Under the pieces are notes generated by a model that was not told the DNA's origin, ran no database searches, and saw nothing but the letters and a program-made list of their open reading frames with translations. A stretch of DNA of 64,000 nt from Curtobacterium sp. MCPF17_052 (GTDB lineage: Bacteria > Actinomycetota > Actinomycetes > Actinomycetales > Microbacteriaceae). Positions 52,903 through 61,633 of the stretch are shown here, piece after piece; within the stretch, counting starts at the first letter, position 1, and the number at the start of each line of letters is the position of its first letter. The stretch spans positions 62,001 to 126,000 of the forward strand of contig NZ_QKSD01000005.1 in the NCBI RefSeq assembly GCF_003234085.1. The letters run 5' to 3'. The translations under genes and the position numbers were made by a program.

Positions 52903-52936
52903 ACGGCCCCGTCCTGCCGACGCAGGACGGGGCCGT
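52903..52936. terminator. Bidirectional terminator
   Basis: A 14-bp stem (ACGGCCCCGTCCTG and complement) with a 6-nt loop separates the secreted protein gene and the convergent methyltransferase gene. Confidence 0.8.
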
Positions 52937-53008
52937 CGTCCGTCATCCGGGCCTCCCGTGCCGGTGACTCACCACGTCTGGCGTGCTGGCTCCTCGGGGT
53001 CCGCCCGA

Positions 53009-54160
53009 TCAGGGCTGCGCGACCGACGCAGTCACGGTGAACCTCGCGGTGCGCACGACCTGCCGGGTCGGTCCGACGACCCGCTCGAGCACCGGTCGGT
53101 ACCGCAGGTGCGAGTTCCACACCGTCCAGAGCTCGCCACCGGCGCGCAGCACCGACGCCGCGTTCCGGAACATCGCCTCCGCCGCGTCGGTCGACACCGT
53201 CGTGTCCGCGTGGAAGGGCGGGTTGCAGAGCACCAGGTCGGCGCTGTCCTCGTCGAGTTCGTCGCCGGCGTCGCTCCGGACGGTGCGCACCCGGTCCCCG
53301 ACGCCGTTCAGGTCCGCGGTCATCCGTGTGGAGGCGACGGCCGCGGCCGACACGTCCGTCGCGACGACGTGCACCCGCGGGCGTCGTCGAGCCACCACGG
53401 TGGCGATCACCCCGTTGCCGCAGCCGAGGTCGACGACCTGGCGGGCCTCCGGGACGGCGTCGTCGAGCGCGTCGAGGAGCACCCGGGTCCCCAGGTCGAG
53501 CGTCGCACCGGCGAACACGCCACCGTGAGCGGCGACCGTGATCCCGAGCTCGTCCTGGTGCACGCGGCGCGGCCAGGGATCGGTGACGTCGGCACGGGCA
53601 GCAGCCGCGCGCAACGGGTCGGAGGCGATGAGCAGGCGTGACTTCCCGCGCCCTCGACTCGCCACGACCTCACCGAAGGACCGGCGGAGGACGTCGTTCT
53701 GCGACAGCGACATGTACTTGGTCCGGCCACCGCACAGCAGCACCACGTCCGGTGCCGCGTACCGGGCGACCGCGCGGGCGACCTCGTCGAGCCGGTCGTG
53801 CGACTTGGTGAGCCGGAGCAGGACGAGCCGGGCGTCCCGGAACGACTCCTCGAACCCCTCCGGGTGGTGGAACCCGCGACGTCCGAAGGTCCCGGCGCTC
53901 GCTTCCAGCGCGCGTTCCCCGACGAGCGAGTCCTGCACCACCCGGACGTCGCTCGCGCCGTGCAGCGCGAGCACCCCGAGCGTGAGGACTCCGTACCGGT
54001 CGTCGACGACCGTGACGGCGCCAGGATGGCGGAGCGCGTCGCCGTGCACGTGCGGAGCCTCGTCGAGCAGGAACCGGTCGGTGCCGTCGATGGCGATGAG
54101 GTCCGGTCCCTGTTCCCGGGGGTGGCGCCGGAAGTGGTCGACGAAGTCGGAAGCGGACAT
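53009..54160 (-). CDS. rRNA guanine-N2 methyltransferase (RsmC/RlmG-like)
   Basis: This 383-residue protein pairs a degenerate N-terminal methyltransferase-like half (1-195) with a catalytic C-terminal half. The latter has the SAM motif DLGCGNG (244-250) and the NPPFH target-base motif (313-317). RsmC and RlmG make m2G in 16S or 23S rRNA. Which rRNA is unknown. ATG at 54160 is in the right place for the N-half. It is divergent from the GntR gene. Confidence 0.83.
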   Translation of the reverse strand: MSASDFVDHFRRHPREQGPDLIAIDGTDRFLLDEAPHVHGDALRHPGAVTVVDDRYGVLTLGVLALHGASDVRVVQDSLVGERALEASAGTFGRRGFHHPEGFEESFRDARLVLLRLTKSHDRLDEVARAVARYAAPDVVLLCGGRTKYMSLSQNDVLRRSFGEVVASRGRGKSRLLIASDPLRAAAARADVTDPWPRRVHQDELGITVAAHGGVFAGATLDLGTRVLLDALDDAVPEARQVVDLGCGNGVIATVVARRRPRVHVVATDVSAAAVASTRMTADLNGVGDRVRTVRSDAGDELDEDSADLVLCNPPFHADTTVSTDAAEAMFRNAASVLRAGGELWTVWNSHLRYRPVLERVVGPTRQVVRTARFTVTASVAQP

Positions 54161-54234
54161 GTCCCCGAGCGTACCGACGCCACCCCGGCCCTCCCCCGGC
54201 CGGGCTGTCGCGTGGCGCAGGTCGCAACGGCGTC

Positions 54235-54260
54235 CGGTATATCACACGCGACAAGTGTGA
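54235..54260 (+). promoter_or_regulatory. Candidate GntR operator
   Basis: TCACAC-N7-GTGTGA (54242-54260) is a perfect 6-bp inverted repeat centred 73 bp before the GntR start. It is preceded by CGGTATATCAC (54235-54245), a string repeated at 57265-57275. Confidence 0.5.
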
Positions 54261-54323
54261 GCAGGACTCCTACGCTCAGGGGAGGTCGGGTTCACCGGCT
54301 CCAGGACGCAGCGGGAGGGGTAG

Positions 54324-55028
54324 ATGTTCGCACCGCGACCCAGGGCCGGGACGAGGAAGCTGCTCCGCGACGTCGCCCGTGACCGGCTCCGCAGCGAGAT
54401 CATGAGCGGGCGGCTGCGCCCGGGCGACCGGTTGGACGACGACGAACTGGCCGAGCGGCTCGGGTGCTCCCGGACGCCGGTCCGCGAGGCCCTCGCCGAC
54501 CTCGACCGCCTGGGGCTGGTCGAGTTCTGCGCGAACCGGTACACGCGGGTCGCCGTCCCGCGGGACGAGGACGTCCTGCCGGCGCTGCAGGCCCTCGGGC
54601 TGCTGTTCGGCGGACTGGTGCGCGTCTCCGTCCCGACGCTCAGCGACCAGAACCGCGCCGCGCTGTTCCGACGACTCGGGGTCCTGCTCGACTGCATGCA
54701 GACACCGGGCTGGCGGGCGACGGCGGACGCGGCGACCCCGGTCTACCGGACGTTCATCAGCGAATGCCGGAACCCGATGCTGTCGGCGGCGCTCCGCGCG
54801 TCACTCGACGGCCTGACCTTCCGGCTGCGCAGCGACCGTCTGCACGAGTCGCTGCCGTGGGAACACATCCGGAACGGCGTCGTCGCGCTCCGGATCGCGG
54901 TGGACAGCAGGGACGGTCGACTCGCCGAGCGCGCCACCTGGGCTGTCCACATGCTGCCGGACCCGGACCGCAGCAGCCCGCAGGTCGACGACGGGCAGCG
55001 CACCGGAGCAGACCGGACGGACCGCTGA
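54324..55028 (+). CDS. GntR family regulator, FCD-type
   Basis: This 234-residue protein has a GntR winged helix (LRDVARDRLRSEIMSGRLRP, RLDDDELAERLGCSRTPVRE) and an all-helical FCD-like effector domain (about 90-215). GGGAGG precedes the ATG at 54324. FCD proteins bind small carboxylates or sugars acids. Probably autoregulated by the palindrome upstream. No metabolic operon adjoins it; the nearest genes encode a methyltransferase and a secreted protein. Confidence 0.85.
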   Translation: MFAPRPRAGTRKLLRDVARDRLRSEIMSGRLRPGDRLDDDELAERLGCSRTPVREALADLDRLGLVEFCANRYTRVAVPRDEDVLPALQALGLLFGGLVRVSVPTLSDQNRAALFRRLGVLLDCMQTPGWRATADAATPVYRTFISECRNPMLSAALRASLDGLTFRLRSDRLHESLPWEHIRNGVVALRIAVDSRDGRLAERATWAVHMLPDPDRSSPQVDDGQRTGADRTDR

Positions 55029-55298
55029 CCGTGTGCGGTGAGTGCATGCGAGCGGTGATCGATGCCGTCCGTGCGCGTCGTCCGGGGGCACGGCGAACGC
55101 GTTGCGCCCCGTCGGACGAGGCGCCGACCGGCGTCCCGCCGTGCTCGTCGTCCCCCAGCGCACTGCGCGCCCTGCTCGACCCTCCGCCCGACGCCTGACG
55201 CCTGACGCCGGACACCTGACGCCTGACGCCTGAGCAGCAGAACGCCCGGCCGCGGTCGTCGCTCGAGGGCGACGACCGCGGCCGGGGCGTCAGGACGG
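55029..55298. repeat. Intergenic region with 7-bp tandem repeat
   Basis: No gene is supported between the GntR gene and the secreted-protein gene. Six copies of GACGCCT (two imperfect) run from 55190 to 55231, followed by a terminator hairpin at 55242-55290. Confidence 0.6.
55242..55290. terminator. Terminator of the secreted-protein gene
   Basis: CGGCCGCGGTCGTCGC (55247-55262) pairs with its complement at 55269-55284 around a short loop, with extra pairing of ACGCC and GGCGT outside. It lies just downstream of the minus-strand stop at 55299. Confidence 0.8.
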
Positions 55299-57191
55299 TC
55301 AGCGCTCGGCAACCAACCGCACGCTCGAGGTCGTCGTGTTCGCGCCCTTCGACGTCGCCGTCGCCACGACCACGTGGTCGCGGGCCTCGAGCGCCGGCGT
55401 CCGGATGACCCAACGACCGTCGCCGTCGGCCACGGTGTGCCCGAGACCGTCGACGACCCCGCCCTGTTCACCGAGGTCGATCGCAGCTCCCGGCGCGGCC
55501 ACCCCGGCGATCCGCACCTCCGGCCAGACGGGCGACACGGGGAACCCGTCGCCGGGAGACGTGATGCGCACGGCCGCGCCGTAGTCCAGGCGCACCGGCA
55601 CGGTGTCGGTGTCCTGGCTGCGGACCCGCTGGACGACCTGGAGCGCGAACACGCCCCCGCGACCCGGAGCCGGCACCGAGACCGTCCAGTTGCCGTCCTC
55701 GCCGACCGTGGTGCCGACGACGACACGGGCGCCGTCCCGGACCTCGACCCGGGCGCCCGGCTGCCCTCGTCCCGCCACCGTCGCACGCTCCGAGACGTCC
55801 GCCGGGAACTGGGCCGAAGCGGTCAGGGCGGCGATGACCAGCCGGACGTCGACGTCGGCGCTCGCGACCTCTTCGCTGCCCTTCCGAGCGACCAGGTGGA
55901 CGGGGTTCGTCCCGTTTGCCAGACCGGTGAGACCGAAGTTCCAGGAGCCGGTCGACGAGGGCGTGACCGACCGGGTGACCTCGGTGCCGTCGCGCTTCCA
56001 GGTGACCTCCACCGACGTCGTGCCCGCCGGTGCGGTGCCGACGAGGGTCGCGGTGCCGTCCACCACGTCGACGTCCTCCACGGTCGCCTGCAGGCCCGCG
56101 CCGGTGACCGTGGTCGTCACGGTCGCGGTCGTGTCGAAGGTGCCCACAGCGACGGAACCGGCGAGCGTGCCCCGCAGCGAGCTCGTCGTCGTCGTGATGC
56201 CGATCGGCGTCTCGATCCGCATCGCGAAGCGGAACTGCTGACCCGCGGCGATCGCCCAGTTCCGGCTGCCGAGGGAGAACGAGTACGTCCTGCCGTCGGC
56301 CGAGCGGGATCCGCTGACGAGCGAGTCGCCGCCGAAGTCCTTCCAGGTGGTCCCGTCCCGGTACTGACCGGTCTGCCGGTCCTGGCCCGGCGCGAACGTG
56401 GTGCCCTCGGGCGCCGTGAAGACCAGGGTGCCGGTGGGCGTCGTGAAGGCGGACTGCGCGGTGTAGCCCGCGTACACCGTCGTCGTGGCACCGCGCGGCA
56501 GGTCCGCCGTGCCGACGTTGCCGGTGATCCGCCCCGGGTTCGCCGGGTCGGTGATCGTCACCGTCACCGACGTCTGGTCCCGGTACTGCCCGTCGACGTA
56601 CTGCTGGAAGACCAGCGTGTTCTGCCCGACCTGCAGCCCCGTGACGGTCGTCTCCCACGTCCCCGTCCCGGCGTCGCTCGCGGTGGCGACCTGGCGGCCG
56701 TTCAACCGGATGCTCGCCTTCCCGATGGCCGTTCCGGTGATCCGAGCGGTCCGTCCCGCGTCGTCCTTCGACGCGACCTGCGCGGTGATCGCCCGCTGCG
56801 GGTACGGCCGCGTGACCGGTGAGCTGCTCACCGTCGCCGAGTTCTTGCACCCGATCAGGCAGGCGTAGGTCCAGAACCGGGGGGTCCGGGTCTCGCCGTA
56901 CCGCCACCCGGCGAAGGTCGCGGTCGACGTGCCGCCGTCCCAGTGGTAGTCACCGCCGACGTTCCCGACGTGGATCTGACAGGTCGTCTCGAACAACCCG
57001 CAGCGTGGCTTCCCGGTGACCCGGTAGGTCCGGTCATCGATCGGCGTCAGGCTGACGCCCGTCGGCGTGTTCGCGACCGTCCTGGTCGATCCCGGCGGGG
57101 CCGATGTCGTCGTCGCCGACGCCGGCCCTCCGGCCACCAATGCGGAGACGACGACCGCCGTGGCGGCCATCGCGATGGTCGTGATGCGCAT
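55299..57191 (-). CDS. Secreted Ig-like repeat protein
   Basis: This 630-residue protein has a signal peptide (1-26, ending ASA-TTT). A Cys-containing N-terminal domain follows (28-135; CGLFETTCQIHVG, CLIGCKNS), then an Ig-like module (AITAQVASKDDAGRTARITG). Next is a beta-sandwich (about 215-350) with GTLVFTAPEGTTFAPG. Three C-terminal Ig-like modules end it (VDVVDGTATLVGTAPAGTTS; GRGQPGARVEVRDGARVVVG; ITSPGDGFPVSPVWPEVRIA). The last three modules align in order with those in the protein at 61634. No membrane anchor or sorting motif is seen. GAGGAGG precedes the ATG. Confidence 0.72.
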   Translation of the reverse strand: MRITTIAMAATAVVVSALVAGGPASATTTSAPPGSTRTVANTPTGVSLTPIDDRTYRVTGKPRCGLFETTCQIHVGNVGGDYHWDGGTSTATFAGWRYGETRTPRFWTYACLIGCKNSATVSSSPVTRPYPQRAITAQVASKDDAGRTARITGTAIGKASIRLNGRQVATASDAGTGTWETTVTGLQVGQNTLVFQQYVDGQYRDQTSVTVTITDPANPGRITGNVGTADLPRGATTTVYAGYTAQSAFTTPTGTLVFTAPEGTTFAPGQDRQTGQYRDGTTWKDFGGDSLVSGSRSADGRTYSFSLGSRNWAIAAGQQFRFAMRIETPIGITTTTSSLRGTLAGSVAVGTFDTTATVTTTVTGAGLQATVEDVDVVDGTATLVGTAPAGTTSVEVTWKRDGTEVTRSVTPSSTGSWNFGLTGLANGTNPVHLVARKGSEEVASADVDVRLVIAALTASAQFPADVSERATVAGRGQPGARVEVRDGARVVVGTTVGEDGNWTVSVPAPGRGGVFALQVVQRVRSQDTDTVPVRLDYGAAVRITSPGDGFPVSPVWPEVRIAGVAAPGAAIDLGEQGGVVDGLGHTVADGDGRWVIRTPALEARDHVVVATATSKGANTTTSSVRLVAER

Positions 57192-57275
57192 GGACTCCTC
57201 CTCGTGTCATGACTCGGTCCGAGCCAGGGCACACCGTGGGGAGGATCAGGATGCGCTACAAATTCGGTATATCAC

Positions 57276-57695
57276 TCAGCGTTGGGGCCGGTAGAGCACG
57301 ACCGCCGTGTTGCGCTGCGGCCGCATCCCGGCACGGAGCGGCACCGCCGCCCCGGTCGTCGTCGCGGCGAACACCCGAGCGCCCGGACGGCTGATCAACT
57401 GGTCGGCGAGGGCGCGCTCGAGCTCCCGGACCCGAGTCCGGAGCGCACGGTTCTCGTTCTCCAGGTCCAGGACACGCCGGATCCCCTCCAGCGACACCCC
57501 CTCGGATCCCAGCCGCGCGATCTCCCGCAGCTGCGCGACGTCCCGCATCGAGTACCGACGGGACCCGCCGCGGGTCCGTCCGGGGACGACCAGGCCGAGC
57601 CGGTCGTACTGCCGCAGTGTCTGCGGGTGCATCTCCGCCAACTCGGCGGCGACCGCGATCGCGAAGACGGGCGAGGTCTCGTCCATGTCGGCCAT
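57276..57695 (-). CDS. hspR: Heat-shock repressor HspR
   Basis: This 139-residue MerR-type repressor has the helix-turn-helix FAIAVAAELAEMHPQTLRQY and RGGSRRYSMRDVAQLREIAR, then a coiled-coil (ENENRALRTRVRELERALAD). HspR binds HAIR sites with DnaK as co-repressor. It is downstream of dnaJ with a hairpin between (57719-57765). AGGAG precedes the ATG at 57695. It probably controls the dnaK and clpB promoters in this window. Confidence 0.9.
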   Translation of the reverse strand: MADMDETSPVFAIAVAAELAEMHPQTLRQYDRLGLVVPGRTRGGSRRYSMRDVAQLREIARLGSEGVSLEGIRRVLDLENENRALRTRVRELERALADQLISRPGARVFAATTTGAAVPLRAGMRPQRNTAVVLYRPQR

Positions 57696-57718
57696 CTGAG
57701 CGCTCCTAGCGGGACTGA

Positions 57719-57765
57719 CGGGAGGCTCGGTGCGGGTTCCTGACGGAGCCGCACCGAGCCTCCCG
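57719..57765 (-). terminator. Hairpin between dnaJ and hspR
   Basis: A 17-bp stem (CGGGAGGCTCGGTGCGG and complement) with a 13-nt loop lies in the 101-bp dnaJ-hspR gap. It carries GGGAGGC. It may attenuate hspR relative to dnaK-grpE-dnaJ. Confidence 0.65.
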
Positions 57766-57796
57766 GCCGGGTCTGGTGGTGATGTGGTGCGTGACG

Positions 57797-58804
57797 CTAG
57801 CCGCGCGCCTTGGCGAGCAGGTCCTCGCGCGGGTCCTCGTCGGGCAGGGCTGCGGCGAGGGCGTCGAGCGCCTCGCGCGCCTTGTCCGACAGGTGGGACG
57901 GCACCGCGACCTGGACGGTGGCGAGCAGGTCGCCCGTGCCGTTCTTGGTCGTGACGCCGCGGCCCTTGACGCGGAGGACCCGTCCGGACGGCGTGCCGGG
58001 CGCGACGCGGAGCTTGACCGGCGCGCCACCGAGGGTCGGGACCTCGATCGTCGCGCCGAGCGCGGCCTCCACGAAGGTGACCGGCACGTCGACCCGCAGG
58101 TTGAGGCCGTCTCGCTCGAACACCGGGTGCTTCCGCACCGTGACGGTGACCACGAGGTCACCGGCCTCACCGCCGTCGCGGCTCTGCTCACCACGACCGC
58201 GCAGCCGGATCTTCTGGCCGTCGGCGACGCCCGCGGGGATGCGGACGTTCACCGGCCGGCCGTTGCCCTGCGCGAGCTTGACCGTGTCACCGGCGACGGC
58301 GGTGGCGAGGTCGAGCGTCGTCGTCGCGGTGACGTCGCGCCCCTTCGTCGGGCCGCCGAAGCCACGGAAGCCGCCGGTGTTCTGGCCGAAGCCGCCACCG
58401 CCGAACATGCCGCCGAGGATGTCCTCGAAGCCGCCGGCACCGCCGCCGCCCTGACCGAAGCGGACGCGCTGTCCGCCCCCGCCCTGGCCGCCGCCGCCGA
58501 ACATGCCGCCGAAGACGTCCTCGAAGCCGCCCTGGCCGCCCGGTCCGCCCGCCGTGAAGCGGGCGCCGGAGCCCATCGCGCGGACCTGGTCGTACTCCTT
58601 GCGCTGCTCCTTGTCGGAGAGCACGGAGTACGCCTCGCTGATCTCCTTGAACTTCGACTCGGCAGCAGCGTCACCCGGGTTGGAGTCCGGGTGGTACTGC
58701 CGCGCGAGCTTCCGGTAGGTCTTCTTCAGGTCGGCCTCAGAGGCGTCCTTGGACACCCCGAGGACCGCGTAGAAGTCCTTGTCGAACCAGTCCTGACTGG
58801 CCAC
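57797..58804 (-). CDS. dnaJ: DnaJ-type co-chaperone without zinc finger
   Basis: This 335-residue protein has a J domain (1-75; HPD at 38-40), a Gly/Phe-rich region (about 80-150) and two beta-barrel C-terminal domains. It stimulates DnaK. The central CxxCxGxG zinc-binding domain of class A DnaJ is absent, so it is class B (CbpA-like). It starts at a GTG. Third gene of the operon, 30 bp after grpE. Confidence 0.9.
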   Translation of the reverse strand: MASQDWFDKDFYAVLGVSKDASEADLKKTYRKLARQYHPDSNPGDAAAESKFKEISEAYSVLSDKEQRKEYDQVRAMGSGARFTAGGPGGQGGFEDVFGGMFGGGGQGGGGQRVRFGQGGGGAGGFEDILGGMFGGGGFGQNTGGFRGFGGPTKGRDVTATTTLDLATAVAGDTVKLAQGNGRPVNVRIPAGVADGQKIRLRGRGEQSRDGGEAGDLVVTVTVRKHPVFERDGLNLRVDVPVTFVEAALGATIEVPTLGGAPVKLRVAPGTPSGRVLRVKGRGVTTKNGTGDLLATVQVAVPSHLSDKAREALDALAAALPDEDPREDLLAKARG

Positions 58805-58834
58805 GGCTCACCTCCCCTCTTCCGATGCCGGCCC

Positions 58835-59527
58835 TCAGGCCGGGACCGCCACGGCGACCTTGGCCGCACGGAGCACACGCTCGCCGAGCTTGTAGCCCGG
58901 TTCGACGACGTCCGCGACGGTCTGACCGGTGGCACCCGGGGTCGGGAGCTGGACGATCGCCTCGTGGATGTTCGGGTCGAAGGTCTCGCCCTTCTCACCG
59001 ATCTGCACGAGCTTGAACCTGTCGAACCCGGCGCGGATCTTCTGGCCGATGACCTGCATGGGGCCCTCGGGCAGGTCCCCGTGCGCCTCGGCGCGGGTCA
59101 GGTCGTCGAGCGCGGGGAGGAGTGCACGCACCACCTCGGCGATCGCCACCTCGCGGTTGGCTTCGCGGTCGCGCTCGACGCGCTTCCGGAAGTTCACCAG
59201 CTCGGCCTGCGCACGGAGCATGTCCGCGCGCATCTCGGCGACCAGGTCGCGGTCGGACGGGGACAGGCGGTCTTCGGCGATGCCGGACGCGGCGTCGGCG
59301 AGCAGGGCCTCGTCCTCCGGGCTGAGGTCGTCCGCCGGGCTCCCGCCCGTCGGACCCCCGTCCGCCGCAGCGGGCGCGTCCGTCGGGACCTCGACGTCGG
59401 GGCCCTCGGCCTCGATCAGGTCCTCGGGTGCCGTCGCGTTGGTGGCGTCGCCCTCGACCTGCGGCTCCCGGGCGTCGTCGACGTTGTCGTCGTGCACGTT
59501 GCCGTCAGCGTTGTTGGAGTCAGCCAT
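58835..59527 (-). CDS. grpE: Nucleotide exchange factor GrpE
   Basis: This 230-residue protein has an acidic disordered N-terminal tail (1-80), the long paired helix (EMRADMLRAQAELVNFRKRV) and a C-terminal beta domain (GEKGETFDPNIHEAIVQLPT; GQTVADVVEPGYKLGERVLR). It releases ADP from DnaK. Three bases separate it from dnaK. Confidence 0.93.
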   Translation of the reverse strand: MADSNNADGNVHDDNVDDAREPQVEGDATNATAPEDLIEAEGPDVEVPTDAPAAADGGPTGGSPADDLSPEDEALLADAASGIAEDRLSPSDRDLVAEMRADMLRAQAELVNFRKRVERDREANREVAIAEVVRALLPALDDLTRAEAHGDLPEGPMQVIGQKIRAGFDRFKLVQIGEKGETFDPNIHEAIVQLPTPGATGQTVADVVEPGYKLGERVLRAAKVAVAVPA

Positions 59528-59530
59528 CGG

Positions 59531-61396
59531 TTACTTCTTGTCCTTGTCGTCCTCGTCGTCCACGACCTCGGCGTCGACGATGTCCTCGTCGTCACCGGCG
59601 GTCTGGCCCTCCGCGCCCGCTTCCGGACCGGCGGCGGCAGCCGACTGGTCCTGGGCGTAGATGGCCTGGCCGATCTTGCCCTGCGACTCGTTCAGCTTGT
59701 CGAAGGCGGTCTTCACCGCGTCGTCGTCGTCTCCCGCGAGGGCCGACTTCAGCGCATCGACGTCGGCCTGCACCTCGGACTTGACGTCCGCGGGGAGCTT
59801 CTCGTCGTTCTCCTTGATGAGCTTCTCGATCGAGTACGCGAGCTGCTCGGCCTGGTTGCGACGCTCGCTGGCTTCGCGGCGGGCCTTGTCCTCGGCGGCG
59901 TGCTCCTCGGCCTCGCGGACCATGCGCTCGATGTCCTCCTTCGGCAGCGACGAGCCGCCGGAGATGACCATCGACTGCTCCTTGCCGGTGCCCTTGTCCT
60001 TCGCGGACACGTGCACGATGCCGTTGGCGTCGATGTCGAACGTGACCTCGATCTGCGGGATGCCCGCGGGTGCCGGGGCGATGCCGGTCAGCTCGAAGGT
60101 GCCGAGCGCCTTGTTGTCGCGGGTGAAGTCGCGCTCGCCCTGGAAGACCTGGATGGCGACCGACGGCTGGTTCGAGTCAGCGGTCGTGAAGGTCTCGCTG
60201 CGCTTGGTCGGGATCGCGGTGTTGCGGTCGATGAGCTTCGTCATCAGGCCGCCCTTGGTCTCGATGCCGAGCGAGAGCGGGGTGACGTCGATGAGCAGGA
60301 CGTCCTTGCGCTCACCCTTGAGGACACCGGCCTGCAGCGCGGCGCCGACGGCGACGACCTCGTCCGGGTTGACGCCCTGGTTCGGCGACTTGCCACCGGT
60401 CAGCGACTTGACGACCTCGGCCACGGCGGGCATGCGGGTCGAGCCGCCGACGAGGACGACGTGCGCGATGTCGTTCACCGACACGCCCGCCTCCTTGATG
60501 ACGTCGTTGAAGGGCTTCTTCGTGCGGTCGAGCAGGTCGGAGGTCATCTGCTCGAACTGGGCGCGCGAGATGGTCTCGTCGAGGTTCAGCGGGCCGTTCG
60601 CCGTGAGGGTGAGGTACGGCAGCTGGATGTTGGCGCTCAGCTGGCTCGACAGTTCCTTCTTCGCCTGCTCGGCGGCTTCCTTGAGACGCTGCTTCGCGAT
60701 CTTGTCCGTGGACAGGTCGACGCCGTGCTCGTCCTTGAACTTCTTGACGAGGTGGTCGACGATCCGCTGGTCCCAGTCGTCGCCGCCCAGGCGGTTGTCA
60801 CCCGAGGTCGAGCGGACCTGGATCGTGGAGAAGTCGTCGTCCTTGCCCACCTCGAGCAGGGACACGTCGAACGTGCCGCCACCGAGGTCGAAGACCAGGA
60901 TGAGCTCGTCTTCCTTGCCCTTGTCGAGGCCGTACGCCAGCGCGGCCGCGGTCGGCTCGTTGATGATGCGGAGGACGTTGAGGCCGGCGATCTCACCGGC
61001 GTCCTTCGTGGCTTGGCGCTCGGCGTCGTTGAAGTACGCCGGGACGGTGATGACCGCGTCGGTGACGTCCTCACCGAGGTACTGCTCTGCGTCGCGCTTG
61101 AGCTTGCCGAGGGTACGGGCCGAGATCTCCTGCGGCGTGTAGCTCTTGCCGTCGATGTCGACCTTCCAGTCGGTACCGATGTGGCGCTTGACGCTCGCGA
61201 TGGTGCGGTCGACGTTCGTGACGGCCTGGCGCTTGGCGGTCTCGCCGACCAGCACCTCGCCGTCCTTCGTGAAGGCGACGATCGACGGCGTGGTGCGGAG
61301 GCCCTCGGCGTTCGCGATGACGGTGGGCTCGCCGCCCTCGAGCACGCTGACGACCGAGTTGGTGGTTCCGAGGTCGATTCCTACTGCACGTCCCAT
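59531..61396 (-). CDS. dnaK: Chaperone DnaK (Hsp70)
   Basis: This 621-residue Hsp70 has the nucleotide-binding domain ([58 protein letters not shown]) and the substrate-binding domain ([20 protein letters not shown]) with a lid and acidic tail. It folds proteins with DnaJ and GrpE, serves ClpB, and is the HspR co-repressor. First gene of the operon; the promoter carries a HAIR site. Confidence 0.96.
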   Translation of the reverse strand: MGRAVGIDLGTTNSVVSVLEGGEPTVIANAEGLRTTPSIVAFTKDGEVLVGETAKRQAVTNVDRTIASVKRHIGTDWKVDIDGKSYTPQEISARTLGKLKRDAEQYLGEDVTDAVITVPAYFNDAERQATKDAGEIAGLNVLRIINEPTAAALAYGLDKGKEDELILVFDLGGGTFDVSLLEVGKDDDFSTIQVRSTSGDNRLGGDDWDQRIVDHLVKKFKDEHGVDLSTDKIAKQRLKEAAEQAKKELSSQLSANIQLPYLTLTANGPLNLDETISRAQFEQMTSDLLDRTKKPFNDVIKEAGVSVNDIAHVVLVGGSTRMPAVAEVVKSLTGGKSPNQGVNPDEVVAVGAALQAGVLKGERKDVLLIDVTPLSLGIETKGGLMTKLIDRNTAIPTKRSETFTTADSNQPSVAIQVFQGERDFTRDNKALGTFELTGIAPAPAGIPQIEVTFDIDANGIVHVSAKDKGTGKEQSMVISGGSSLPKEDIERMVREAEEHAAEDKARREASERRNQAEQLAYSIEKLIKENDEKLPADVKSEVQADVDALKSALAGDDDDAVKTAFDKLNESQGKIGQAIYAQDQSAAAAGPEAGAEGQTAGDDEDIVDAEVVDDEDDKDKK

Positions 61397-61433
61397 GGGG
61401 CTCCCTTTCGTGGTGGATCAAAGTCTGCGCCGA

Positions 61434-61480
61434 CTTGCGTCTGCTGCGCTCAACTTTACTCACGGAGGCTGGGAGGTCAA
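61434..61480 (-). promoter_or_regulatory. dnaK promoter with HspR (HAIR) operator
   Basis: CTTGCGT-N7-GCTCAAC (61434-61454) matches the HAIR consensus at 11 of 14. The -10 TAAAGT on the minus strand (plus 61453-61458) overlaps it by two bases, and TTGACC (plus 61475-61480) is a -35 at 16-bp spacing. The clpB operator has exactly the same offset. Confidence 0.75.
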
Positions 61481-61633
61481 GTGGGGGAAGGCGAAGTTGC
61501 GCCGGGGTGGCTCAAGTCAACGTCAAGCGTAGGCCTTACACTCGGGATGCTTTCAGCGGACACATGCAATATTTCATATGTCCATGTTGTAGCCGTATCA
61601 CACGGCACTCATCCGAAAGACATCTCCTCTCAC

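Noticed and set aside
55045-55198. Small plus-strand protein after the GntR gene
   Set aside because: The frame lacks a ribosome site and recognisable features, and it runs into the 7-bp tandem repeat.
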